From: Gnetum montanum | Lineage: Eukaryota > Streptophyta > Gnetopsida > Gnetales > Gnetaceae | DNA: 64,000 nucleotides | Direction of reading: 5' to 3' | Assembly (NCBI GenBank): GCA_015680685.1 | Contig: MNCI01016193.1 | Location: forward strand, 237,619-301,618 | In this document: positions 34,510-45,121 of the stretch, piece after piece | Position numbering within the stretch: position 1 is the first letter of the stretch | How the letters are laid out: each line of letters opens with the position of its first letter | Notes under the pieces: generated by a model | Database searches by the model: none | Told to the model about the DNA's origin: nothing | Seen by the model: the letters and a program-made list of their open reading frames with translations, nothing else | Position numbers and translations under genes: made by a program

Positions 34510-34675
34510 CACACAAGAAAGTTAAATGCATAGATAATTGGAAATGCACAATGTGAAAGCAAATGGCACAACAAATTCACATGCATAGATAATCAAAAAT
34601 GCACAATGCAGAAGCAAATGACACAAGAAATTCACATGCATAGATAATCGGAAATGCACAATGTGGAAGCAAATG
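34510..34675. repeat. Minisatellite, 55 bp x 3
   Basis: Three tandem units of 55 bases share ATGCATAGATAATYRRAAAT and GCACAATG, with phase points at 34531, 34586 and 34641. It is part of the candidate X LTR interior. Confidence 0.85.
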
Positions 34676-34890
34676 GAATTGACCTTCAGCTGTTGATGCC
34701 TCAAATTAAACTTGGCATTCAAATTCTTCTTTCATACCAACACTTTACAATGATGGTGTATGCAACCTCTAAGCATATATGAAAGGGACCAAAAGTGCAA
34801 TCCTGCTGTGATTTGTGGTGCCTTTGTACTCCCATCAAGAACAAATTTATAGGCCACAGAATCGATTACCACAAGAGACCTGATGCCAAT

Positions 34891-35165
34891 GTGTAAAAAA
34901 TGTGTTATTGGATATGGTGACCATCTTGATGTGTTAACTAACTCATAAAAATGCATTAGTGGATATAGTGGCCACCTTGATGCGTTAACTAAGGCATAAA
35001 ACATGTTAACAAATATGGTGGCCACCTTAATGTATTAACTAATGCATAAAACATGTTAGTGAATATAGTGGTCACCTTCATGCATTAACTAACGCATAAA
35101 ATGCATTGGTGGATATAGTTCCCACCTTCATGCATTAACTAATGCATAAAACACGTTAATGGATA
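34891..35165. repeat. Minisatellite, 50-51 bp x 5
   Basis: Five tandem units carry RATATRGTGGCCACCTT and TGCATTAACTAAYGCATAAA, with phase points at 34910, 34961, 35011, 35061 and 35111. Units differ by a few bases each. It is not a CRISPR array: there are no unique spacers. Confidence 0.9.
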
Positions 35166-36478
35166 ACACCTGCTACAATTCTTCCTTTTATCATAGCTAC
35201 AATTCCCAATCATGTCGTTGATAACATTGGCTAGTTCTGTGAAAAGCCTACCTTGCCACACATCGTTGCTACTCTAATAGTATCATTGTGCATACCATCC
35301 ACCACACTATAGTAGTAGTTATAGCAACCACCTATCTGTCATCAATGCTGCCTATGCCTACACTGCTTGCTTTGGTCTCCTTTTCCTTGTGCATTATGCT
35401 ATCGCTTACTTGTGTTCTCAATCATCTCTCATCAATAACATGAGCATCTTGTTCGTTGTTGCCAACATTACTTGCTATCCACATTGCCAGCCATCAACAC
35501 ATCACCTACTAGCAACCAAGTCCTAATCTTTATATATATCATTTATTAAAATTTACTACTCTATAGATACTCTTAGTTTTTTTATTTTTTATTGATAGGT
35601 GTCAAGCGTGGAAGAAACCAAGGAGATCCAAATAACTAAGAAGATTTGAATGATCCATGAACCACCACACTTGGCAAAAGAGATTATGCATGGAGGCCAA
35701 TTGGGTAGACACGTGGCTAGCTCCTCTTCCTCCTGGAAAAGGAACAGAGGAAGGAGAGGAAGAAGAAAGCCTTATAGAAGGCCTCTTCAGGAAAAATAGA
35801 TGACATCACCCCTTAAGTAATTAATAAAAGGCCAGTAATTAGCAAAAGGCTTCTTCTTCATTTCCTCCTTCCATCTCCTCTCCAATGCCATCTTCCCTCC
35901 CATTTGTCTTACCATAGCCTTAGCCCTACTCTGATTGCTCCCTCAAACTAGCTAGAGTAAGAAGCCATTAAGGTTAAACTATGTATGAGGCTTGAAAGGC
36001 TTTCCCTTGAGTTCAACCATGAAAATAATTGGGAGAAAGGTTAGGGTAGCATCTCAACTGGTAAGGAGGTAGTGATTATCCACCTATAGGAGCTTGATCG
36101 TCGATCCAAGCATCTTACTCAGGCCATCCAATCTTATCAAGAGTACCTTCAAGAGGAGATCTAGAACTTGCCTGTTAAGAATCATCAAAGTGGATGGATT
36201 GATAAATAGTCCACTAAGTCCACATCCCCCCCCCTTTTTGCCACTCTTTATTTTTTATTTATCTTCATCTATGTTGTAATTTATGTGACGAAGTATTAAA
36301 TTTTATTACTTTAATTTAATGAATATATTTCATATTTAATATTTCTGGTCTGATTTTATATTTTAAGTTCTAATAAAATTATTAGTTACATTTTCTCTTT
36401 TACTCGAGACTATCCCCAGGCTAGCCATGCCCATAAATAAGGTGCCCTAGGCAATAACCTTGCAAAATTGTATATTTT

Positions 36479-36691
36479 AGGGGTGGTGTGTGTTAGTTTT
36501 CCTCCTAGCCCAAATTTTTACATCTACACCCCCTCTTTGGGGCTAGAAGGAGGGCTACCATTCTTATTTCCCTCAACCAACTTTCATTCCTCTATTATCT
36601 TGTCATTAGTTTCAATTTCCTTTCTTTTCTACTTTAATAAAAAATCCAATTTTTTTTTACAAAATAATTGCCTACGTTCTTAACTTAGTTT
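36479..36691 (+). other. X leader
   Basis: Short T-rich leader between the candidate LTR end and gag; no clear primer-binding site is seen. Confidence 0.4.
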
Positions 36692-37118
36692 ATGTTTGGA
36701 CCTAGGAAAACTCTTAGGCCTCAAACTAGAAAAACAATAAAACAAAACTTCCTGGCCAACCATTTTCCAAGTCATATTCCTACAAGATCTAAATCTAAGT
36801 CCTCACATTCTTCAAACATGGCAAACCCTACTACCCAACCTTTGATCAACAATCCTTTTAACTTTCAAAACTTCAACCCAATTCCAAAACCTCTTCAACA
36901 TACTTACCTTTATATTGATCCCTCTTTTAATCATGCTCATCAACATCTTTAGAATTTCGAGACATTACTAGACATCCACAACATAGTTCAACAGGATGTG
37001 GCTTGTAGGTCTTTTGTCATCACCTTCCAAGCCATAGAAAATCAATGATTTCTAACCCTTCCTAATTCATCAATCTCAACCTAGAATGACTTCAGATCAC
37101 GCTTCCTCTCTCAATTTG
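36692..37118 (+). pseudogene. X gag, N-terminal part (interrupted by E)
   Basis: The ATG at 36692 opens an 86-codon frame; an internal ATG at 36818 (MANPTTQPLINNPFNFQN) matches the Y gag start at 15133. It goes on past stops through HNIVQQDVACRSFVITFQ and SSISTWNDFRSRFLSQFDK, aligned with Y's gag core, up to the insertion site of E. Confidence 0.75.
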
Positions 37119-37123
37119 ACAAG

Positions 37124-37240
37124 TGATGAGCAACAAGGTACCCCTACGCTCAACCATACGAATCACAATCATTCATGCATGATCCTATTGAATTCTATGG
37201 ATGGAACTAGTTATGGCATCTAGATCGTTATTCTTTGATT
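37124..37240 (-). repeat. E distal LTR tip (third LTR, truncated)
   Basis: The first ~117 bases match the end of the LTRs at 37456 and 51277 (TGATGAG..GAGGTACCCCTAC on the plus strand) up to CTTTGATT. There the sequence switches to gag. The tip carries the outer terminus next to the TSD. Confidence 0.85.
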
Positions 37241-37455
37241 ACTTTAATTTTCTTCATCATATATCTTGTTAGTTCTCTAATGAATGTGTTCACTATGCAG
37301 TTCATTGTCATTTTCGTGTGAGAGAGACATTGCTAGTGGTTTATGATGTGTGAGAGTTAATAGTTCTTAAAAGATATATCGCTAATGCCTTTATATCGAT
37401 TGTGTATGATATAACTAATCTAGATAACTAGCACCATCCCCAGCAATGGCACCAA
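37241..37455 (-). pseudogene. E duplicated leader and gag N-terminus with second primer-binding site
   Basis: On the minus strand a primer-binding site (37438-37454, TGGTGCCATTGCTGGGG, tRNA-Asp type) follows the 37456 LTR. A leader and a gag start ATG at 37330 come next, with about 28 codons matching the N-terminus of the main E gag (MSLSHENDN), and the frame is cut at about 37241 by the LTR tip. This is a second, almost completely deleted interior. Confidence 0.85.
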
Positions 37456-38301
37456 TGATGAGTAGCGAGGTACCCCTACACTTAACCATATGAATCACAA
37501 GCATTCATCCACGATCTAGTTGAATTCCATGGATCGAACTAGTTGTGGCATCTAGATTGTTATGCTTTGATTGCAGTTCGCTATCTTTCCACTTAGACTA
37601 GTGGTAGCATTGTCACATATGATTTAGTCCAAATTGAGGTGTATAATGTTTTCTAATTCTACTTTGCTTCTAATGATGATAAAGAGATAAATTAATTAAG
37701 CCAATGAACAATGGAAAACAAGATCTAAACTAGCCTACGTGTGATGAATATTTGCCCTTAATCATCTGTATATGTCTTGGACTTTGTGAGACTACCTCTA
37801 GAATTTCCAAGTGTATGTCACTAGGTGTGCCAAACAATACACTTCTGGATTACCAAGTATTTACACTTAAACACTCATGTTTAAGGCGTATGCATTCCGC
37901 TTAATAACAGGAATAGTAAATAGCAATTAAGGCAATGATAAATCTAAGTGAATGTCACAATGATGGAAGTAATCTCAATCTTTATTGCCAATCATGTAAT
38001 GTATCCAAGTACGTCACACTCAAACAAAGGTGTCGTATGATTACAAACATCACATTGCGGGCATGTACCGGGAATAACAAGACTCTAGGAAAGACTACCA
38101 AAATTGAAAATGAAAACTATCTTCTCTATTGCTACTCTTCATGTCTCAACTAGGCACCCAAGTGCTATATTTATAGGCTAACCCATAGGAGACAACATCG
38201 GATATTTGATATCACTTCTTGACATCAACATCGGTTATCCAACATTGAGGCTCCAACATCGAGTATCCAACATTGGGGCCTAACAAGATGACGACTCATC
38301 A
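37456..38301 (-). repeat. E middle LTR (846 bp; 3' LTR of the complete unit)
   Basis: Collinear with 51277-52165. U3 (high-coordinate end) has repeated CAACATCGRGTATCCAACAT motifs (38195-38285, plus-strand reading) next to an inverted TATA box (TATTTATA, 38168-38175). The expected GGGGGTA polypurine tract before it (38302 onward) is missing. Confidence 0.88.
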
Positions 38302-38487
38302 ATGATTGAATAAAAACCTATCCTCAAGTTAAACAAAATGAGGAATAAGTTCTTTACAAAATATTGGGAAGGTATGAGATTATTAAATGACTTAAATAAT
38401 AAACAAAAAAATTGACTCTTGCATGACATAGTGGTGTAGTACAAAAATAGGACACATTATTACAAAACAAAAACAAAACTGGGAAGC

Positions 38488-41207
38488 TCATGTGGTGCCT
38501 GGAGGTAGTGGCTCTTCCACGGGTTGCTTTCCTTTGTTGCCAAGCTTCTGAAATTTGTAATGATTTAGCAATGTTTGAAATTTCTTCTCTTCTGTCCTTA
38601 AGTCACGTACCATCCAAGCTGCTAAGCCAATGTGTGCTGGTGCTAGTACATCTCAAGGACATGGTAGTTGTAAAAACATCTAATTTGCCTTCACATACCT
38701 AGTCGCGAACTACCATCGCTCCTCCTCAAAGGCCCTAGCTTTGTCTCTAATTTTGTGATAATATGTTAATCTTCTAGCTAGGTTTGAGGCTACATCCTTC
38801 TATCCTTGATAGTTTTCTTTGAACAATGCCAATTCTGAGTTTGCCAGCTACAGCTTCTACAAAGCATCCTATTGATCTGCAAACTCTTTCTCATATAATG
38901 CATAGGTGGTTGCCACATTTTTTTCTAGCTCGTTTTGAGGGCAACTTGCTATTAACATGTCAAGTTTGGCATATCTAAGGTTAGTTAATGCCATGTATTC
39001 TTTCAAATCTTCTATCTGTAGGTCCTTATTCTTGACTTTCACTTAATGGACCAAGGCATAGCTATCCAGGATGGGCTGCCACTTAGGATTCTGTGTTGAC
39101 AAGGAGCTGATGTGGGCTTTGGCCATCTAGATCTCTTTTTCATTTCTCTATTTGTACATGCCTACTTGGTCACGAAAGTGCTTCTTCAATTTCTTGTGCT
39201 TTTTAACCTCATTTTTCCACATGCTAATTTCAATTGTTGACTTCTAATAGATAGTGCAAACCTCCTCCATTAAGAGGATTCTATTCTCTCTAGCCAATCT
39301 ACTAATGTCTTAGTTGACCCTCACCAGTTGTTCTCTTAACTAGTGTATGCTTTCTTCAAGAATGTTCTTTTGCTTCTCCATTGTGGTCAACCTTAAGTTC
39401 TCTGTGGTGAGTTGTTTATTTTCTTCTTGTACAACAGTCAATGCCTTTTTGTATGCATGACTTTGTACATCAGCAGTAGAGGCACTCCAGACCACCTTCT
39501 CTTTTTATTCTTCTATAACTGCTCTCTTCTTAGTTAGTTTGGTTAGCTACTTTGTCCTAAATTGTTCAAGCTGATCAGGTGCAACAAATTGGGTAGGATA
39601 CCCGCATTTGGCTCTTAGGGTAGCTAGCTCTACCTCTGCATGCTCCACCTTGGCCTCATCCATAATCAACTTTTCTTTTGTGGTGATGAGGTCTAACTGG
39701 GTTACATTGACATCACTAGGAATGTTAAACAAGGTAGTCATCACTTACCCTATCTGCAATAGTTGATCAAGCACATCCTCATGCATCGTAGGAGTCATTG
39801 AAGTTCCAACCAGCATTTTTGCATCTTTGGTTCTTGTTAGGTTTACCAGGGGTACAATAGGCACATTAAATGATTCTTTGATATGGTTGATAATCACTTC
39901 TGCTATGTCTACTGCATCCTCATGTTATAGTACCACAATTGTGGCACCTTCACTAGTTTCAAGCATTACTTGGAAAGATGTGGCATTCCCAAAGACTTAT
40001 CATGATCATCGGGATCCTCCTCCTCCTGTAGTGAAATCTCTCCCTATGTTGGATCAGTTGAAATTATGGACCATACGGCATCATCCATTACTCGAAAGAG
40101 GTTGGACTTATCCCTGCTTCCCTAACTGATAACTTCAGTAATCTTTTGCAAATGGCTCATGGAGGACTTGTAATCTTATGGTGGTGGTGGTGGTGGTAGA
40201 GCTTGTGTTTGTGGGTGCTACTCAGGCTCACGTTGTGTTTCTACTTGTGGCTCTGCCTCTTTTTCCACTTCTTATTCTTCACCAAGATCTTTTCTTGGTG
40301 CTACAGGTTCTAGGAATTTGGCAAAGGAGGTGTTTTGAGCCTTCTTGGGGATATCATTAGTATATTCTAGGATCCTAGCACCCTTGCATAGCGTTCTAAT
40401 TAAGCAAGGAAATGAAAATGTTGGTTTTCCTACCTTCTTTTCTTCAAACTATCGTTGGATCTTGGTGAAGTAAAATTGGGGAAGATTGGCCACAAATTTT
40501 CCCATTAGGATGGCACTTCCCTTGGCCGCATATGTTGAAATTTGATTTAGCCCTTTAGTGGGAAACAAGTGGTAAGTCTTGATCTTGAAATATGTTCTCT
40601 CCTTTAGAGTGAGTTCATTCTACATTTTATCCTACTTACTGTATGCTTGTTTCAGCCATAGTTTCTTGGTCTTAGGGTTGGATCTGGTTGATAGATGGGT
40701 CACCTTAGCCCCTTCATTTGGTATATTGAGAGCTGCAAAAATTTCTTTGACTGAAAAGGAGACATTCACTTCATAGATGTTGATGGTGGTTCCCTCATCT
40801 TTATTGTGCCAAAATTAATTAGTTTCACCCAGGTACCACTCGCCACTGTCCAACAGAATAGGCCAGAATGGGAACACCTTAAGTTGCATTTGAACTGCTT
40901 CTGGAGCAAACTGCATGAATGGGCCAAAATTAATTTTCATGATGACTAAGGTCAATGTGGACTTCTCTAGAATGATAAAAAGGTAATCAAGAGGCAATGT
41001 GAGATGTTGTCCCTACATGGGAGCTTATGGTTCTGCAACCTCCCCTTGGACTGACTGTCTAGTAGTAGGAGCCTATTGGTGAATGCTAAAGGATTGGGCT
41101 TCTTGCTTTGTGTGTTCCAAATTTTTTCCTTGCTAGCCATGGCCACCTTATGTATGCTTAGTAGCTCTTTATGAGGGTTCACCTTGTGCACCTCTTTTTG
41201 GGGCCTT
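38488..41207 (-). pseudogene. E second frame: ~900-codon coiled-coil protein in place of pol
   Basis: The region starts at an acceptor-like TTGATTGTAG (41208-41217) and reads on the minus strand to a TGA at 38488-38490. The N-terminal part has KINFGPFMQFAPEAVQ, WYLGETN, a stop, FWHNKDEGTT and VSFSVKEIFAALNIPN, aligning with B's second frame. A Pro-rich hinge (poly-Pro at about 40165-40185) follows, then a long Glu/Lys/Leu coiled coil (DEAKVEHAEVELATLRAK near 39640, ENKQLTTENLRLTTMEKQK near 39390) and the C-terminus EEPLPPGTT. About a dozen stops break it. No enzymatic motif is visible. An Athila-type third frame, or a structural/env-like protein, is possible; I have no firm identification. 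Confidence 0.6.
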
Positions 41208-41639
41208 CTACAATCAAGCAAAGATCAAGTGTTACTAAGGTTATATTTGTTATCATCAGTTTATACCTTACACATAACCTTAGTTCATTAAGTTCTTAAT
41301 GCATATGATCACAGAGTTAGAAAAATTTTCAAGAAATATCCCTAAAAAGTGTCTATCTCCTTTTACAACCCTTCACAATTGGTCCCTTCTTCCTTATATG
41401 TGGCTTATAATGATGGTTATGGGCCCTTGGGTTGGAAAAATTGGATTTCTAGCATTAATGTGATTAATTTTTCATGATAACACCTAAAGATTTTAACATT
41501 CTTACCCTTATGATACCTTCTAGGTGATAGCAAATANAAAATCAAAGTGGTAGAAAGATAAATATTAGAAGTGGAAAGTAATTGCACAAAGCTCTTGAGT
41601 TGCGAGAAAAATTTTGAACAACTCCCCTAGGGGCAAAGG

Positions 41640-41760
41640 ATGAAAATGAAATTTTAACATCATGGGGATCATATATATAGGCTTTATGCAACCCAACGTT
41701 AGGTATGTGACGTCACGTATGCCACATCACGTCAAACCTGATGTCAAGTAGGCAATGTTG
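41640..41760 (-). promoter_or_regulatory. E internal promoter-like module
   Basis: On the minus strand, short palindromes including GTGACGTCAC (41707-41716) precede a TATATATA box (41671-41679) and a segment starting GATCCCCATG that aligns with B's GATCCCCCTG after its internal TATA. The module lies about 450 bp upstream of the coiled-coil frame's acceptor. GTGACGTCAC contains a bZIP-type core, TGACGTCA. Confidence 0.5.
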
Positions 41761-43050
41761 GGGTCCATGAATTTTCACTAAATGGGGTAGCTGAGCATGG
41801 AAACTGAAGCTCTATGATTTTTTGGAAGGTTTGAAGTTAGGTTCATCAATCTGGGGTAAGTGAAAAATTAGTTTGATGCACCAAAAGTGTGATAAGGTGG
41901 AGTCATCAATGTGAAAAGCACTAGAATGAGCATGAAAAAGGTGTTGAAATCAAGGTGATGGATGAATCAATTACATGATAATGAAAATGATAAAATATAA
42001 CAATTGAGTGCTTGGAAGGTGAAAAATGATGTGGTTATGTCAAACAAGTACAAGTCACAAAAATTACAAAAGTGGATCCTCCCCAAAGCAGGCCCTCGCC
42101 TATGATGTCCTTGTGTAACCACACCTAAAAATGTTTGAAGGAACTAAATAGGTTGAATGTAATGCATACCTATGAAACCAAACACACATGTTAAAACCAC
42201 CAAATTGAGATAATAACTTTGTATTACACAAAACTACAAGCGATGATCATACAAACAACAAGATGAGATGGACTATAGAAGGGATTGCAAAAATTGGGAC
42301 ATGAGGTGTCTTACCATGGTCACAATGAAACCTTATGTGGTATTAATGATTAAATAATCATCAGTCCTTCTTTCTAAGATTCAAACCAAGCCCTCACCAC
42401 ATGGCAGTGACATTGCATTGTTTCATCACTTCTGCAGATAACCATAAGACTATTAGAGTTACGAGAAGTAACATCACTTGGCATTTTGTCCAAGGGAGGG
42501 GCTTTATTATGGCACACTTATTATATTTTTTCTTTTTTAGTTTCTTCTTCTTCTTCTTTTTTTTTTGAGAAGCTGCCAACCTTCAGGCATGGGTATTTGT
42601 CCTTCTAGTGGGACCCGCAGAAGTTTATTCAGTGTCATTTTAAGACACTCTTACTTCCATTTTTCATTAGATCTACAAGGATATGCTTACAACATTAGCA
42701 ACATGATAGAACGTACAAAAGTGGCCAATGAGGATCCATGAATCCCCTTGATGTCACACCTTTCATATTCCACCTTGGTTCTACACTCTTCTGTCTGGAT
42801 ACAATGATTATGAAGTTATTTTTAGTCTTGTGATGAAGAAGGATGTCATTATGACCATGGCAAGAACCTCTTGTTAATGGAATGCATGGATGGATTTTGT
42901 GGTCTCAATGTCCAAATAATCAATCCCTTATGACTTGAAAACATAGAGAAAACCTCACCTTAATGGCAACATGATTTTTTTATTCACAAGCGAGATTACA
43001 TAATAAAGAAAATGAACACAAAAAATAGAAAAACATTGGAATAAATATGA
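41761..43050 (-). other. E non-coding spacer between gag and internal promoter, with conserved block
   Basis: It matches the order of landmarks in A, B and D. The conserved block is inverted at 42072-42095 (minus strand CTGCTTTGGGGAGGATCCA). A (TTC)n/poly-T tract at 42529-42567 creates a spurious poly-Lys frame. No pol-like coding. Confidence 0.7.
42072..42095 (-). promoter_or_regulatory. Conserved TTTGGGGAGGA block (E copy)
   Basis: Minus strand GCCTGCTTTGGGGAGGATCC plus flanks. It keeps the GGGGAGGA core of the A, B and D copies with TGG/CCA able to pair around it. Confidence 0.55.
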
Positions 43051-43225
43051 AAAATTGGTTGGCCATGACAAGGATTAATAAGTGGATGAATAGGATCCAT
43101 GCATCTATGAAACATTGGTAATCGTCCATGCCCTAGCCACTAGGTGTCTATTGGTGGTGTGGTGGCTGGGTAGAAAAATCATTGGTCACATACTTGATGG
43201 TTAAATGTATGGTGGGTTAGGATAT
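43050..43225 (-). pseudogene. E gag C-terminal end, beyond the C insertion
   Basis: The minus-strand reading THHTFNHQVCDQ, then PMFHRCMDPIHPLINPCHGQ, aligns with the end of D's Gag (SHYAYFNQVCKPQ; IFPTCIDPNFPFINPSHDQ). The frame resumes exactly across the duplicated GATAT of element C. Confidence 0.75.
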
Positions 43226-44270
43226 TGAAACACCACAAAATTTTGGGTCTTGGTATCTTGACTACAATTTTGGCTACGTGTAGCACACACTTCTGTGGCC
43301 AGTTTTGCCTAATTGTCAAGTTAGAAGCTATCAAGCTAGCTGAGCATAGAAGAGGCGTTTGAAAAATTTTCTACCTCTTGAGGCTACCCCTTCTACTATG
43401 CTCCAAAGTGTAGCCAGCGTAGCAAGAACAAAAATTGCAATTTTTACCAAATTCTTCTAAGTGTCTATGCTATGCCCTGTCCCTGGGGAGCATCTTGTGT
43501 CCCACACATAACATGGAATGAGCGTAGTAGCCAGCATCTTGTTTCCTACATGTAACATGGGACAAGCGTACCAACCAGTGTCCCATGTCTTGCACGTAAC
43601 ACAAGACAAGCATAGTAGCTAGCATCCTGTGTCCTGCATGTAACATGGGATGAGCGTAGTAGCTAGCATCTCGTATCCTACACATAACATGGGATAAGCA
43701 TAGTGGCCAGACTTAGAAAATTTCTAAATTTTTCTTGTGGTCCCACCTACTACACTACCATGTGGTGCCTAATCTGCATCTTGGGGTAACCCTAGCCCTA
43801 TAAATACCCCTATGTTCCAATGTTTTAGAGGGAGGCTTCCATTTTTCACTGGTTGGTAGTTGGCACTTTCATTTTGGCATTTGGCATTTTAGCATCTTGG
43901 AACTTAGCTCTGTGGGTGAACAAGACCTAGAGCACACCACACCAGCAAAGAGGCATCCCTACACCGCATAGTACACCATGGCCCTGTTGCAACCTTGTAC
44001 AACACAGTACACCATGATCCCATTGTAGCCCTACATTGCACAATACACCACAGCCCCATTGCAGCCCTCCAAAACACTACACAGTACACTGTAGTAGCCA
44101 ACCCAATAGGCATGATTCATCATGGCAAGCGCCAAACTTCACTAGTCAACACCACCGAGACTAGAATTACACTTCCACTACACCTGTTATACATTATGTA
44201 CCTTCTAAGACCCTTTTGGAGTTAACTACACTCCCATTTGGGGCAAAGTTCCATTTCTCTCTTCCATTTC
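43226..44270 (+). repeat. C 5' LTR (3' end deleted), with internal minisatellites
   Basis: Matches the 3' LTR from TGAAACACCAC to CATTTCTAACATTT with two large length differences: a five-copy ~44-bp array at 43489-43709 and absence of ~290 bp that the 3' LTR has near 47640-47920. A 36-42-bp repeat with GTACACCATGGCCC-type units lies at 43970-44095 in both LTRs. Confidence 0.8.
43489..43709. repeat. Minisatellite, ~44 bp x 5, in the C 5' LTR
   Basis: Units begin AGCATCTTGTGTCC and continue ACATAACATGGGATGAGCGT, with phase points near 43489, 43534, 43576, 43621 and 43665. The 3' LTR has about one unit, beside an ambiguous base at 48029. Confidence 0.9.
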
Positions 44271-45121
44271 TAACATTTTGCCCTCAACCTCGACAAGCAA
44301 GAGGCCCCCCTTTGTTATCAAAGTGCCACCTCAGGTACCCACAACACTCTTTTTGGTCAAGGTCCCATAGTAATCACCTACTAAGACGTTAAACTGGCAA
44401 CCAAACCAATCATCCATTTAAGACGTTACACCGGCATCATGCAGCAGCAACAACCACTAAGAAACCTTTCATCATCAAGGTGTCATAACGAGTTAGCCCT
44501 GCAACAACTCTTAAACCATTGTTTTTCATAAGCATGTCACAACGTGATGGCCCCTCACCTACCCAAAGCCCAACAGTGGGTAATGTCTTGGTCCCTCCTC
44601 CTTCAAGGGTCAACCCCACTAGAAACCTAGGTAGGCCTACCAAATGACAACACAAGAGGATAAACAAGTGCCTTGCGGCCCCCATGGAGAAAGCAAAGGC
44701 CATAACTAGCAAGCAACAACTAAACATTGAGGCCCCTTCCCCCAATCAGGCTAAGAAACCCAAGCCTAAGTCCCCTCTACAAGAGATCTATCTCTCAAGC
44801 TGCATGGAGGAAGTCAAGACCAACACAATGGTCAATGACAAAGAATTCGTAGCTTTACTAATCTAGGTGAAATAAATACTCAAGCAGAAAAACACAATGT
44901 TGAGCTTGTATGACTTGTTCATGACCTCATTTTCCCACCAAGAAGCATTGGCCTAGATGTTGGCCTCCATTCTTGTTACAAAGGACATCCATGCAGATGA
45001 GAACACCATCCATGTAGCAATGTTGTCCCCTGTGCCACAGGAATCAAGTTTAACATTCATAGTGTTTCAAAACAATGCAATAAAGGTCAACCCTGAATGA
45101 GGGAAGGTCACTACAACTGCT
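44271..45121 (+). other. C interior upstream of protease
   Basis: Weak coding-like sequence with many stops. One open stretch (44684-44866) is Lys/Pro-rich (SPNQAKKPKPKSPLQEIYL). It is probably a remnant of the gag-protease linker; no gag core was recognised. Confidence 0.4.

Larger units (their letters stand above)
32465..36478 (+). repeat. Candidate 5' LTR of element X (about 4 kb, boundaries tentative)
   Basis: The left edge ATACCAACCATCCCATGCTA and the following AATCCTATGG segment resemble the start of Y's LTR. The right edge (GAGACTATCCCCAGG.. to GGTGCCCTAGGCAATA, about 36410-36478) resembles the end of Y's LTR and is followed by a Y-like leader and gag. The middle does not align by eye with Y and holds minisatellites and a GC-richer island, so it either is a larger LTR variant or carries insertions. 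The partner 3' LTR is outside the window. Confidence 0.4.

Noticed and set aside
34891-35165. CRISPR-like regularly spaced repeats
   Set aside because: Contiguous degenerate tandem units without unique spacers in a plant nuclear context; a minisatellite.
42394-42579. Poly-Lys ORF on the minus strand
   Set aside because: Produced by a (TTC)n/poly-T tract in E's non-coding spacer.
43904-44113. Cys/Trp-rich repetitive minus-strand ORF (also 48240-48443)
   Set aside because: It is a translation of the 36-42-bp tandem repeat in the C LTRs. The repeat unit explains the apparent protein periodicity.
44312-44328. Primer-binding site for initiator tRNA-Met in C (TTGTTATCAAAGTGCC)
   Set aside because: Several mismatches to TGGTATCAGAGC and it is not adjacent to a defined LTR end.
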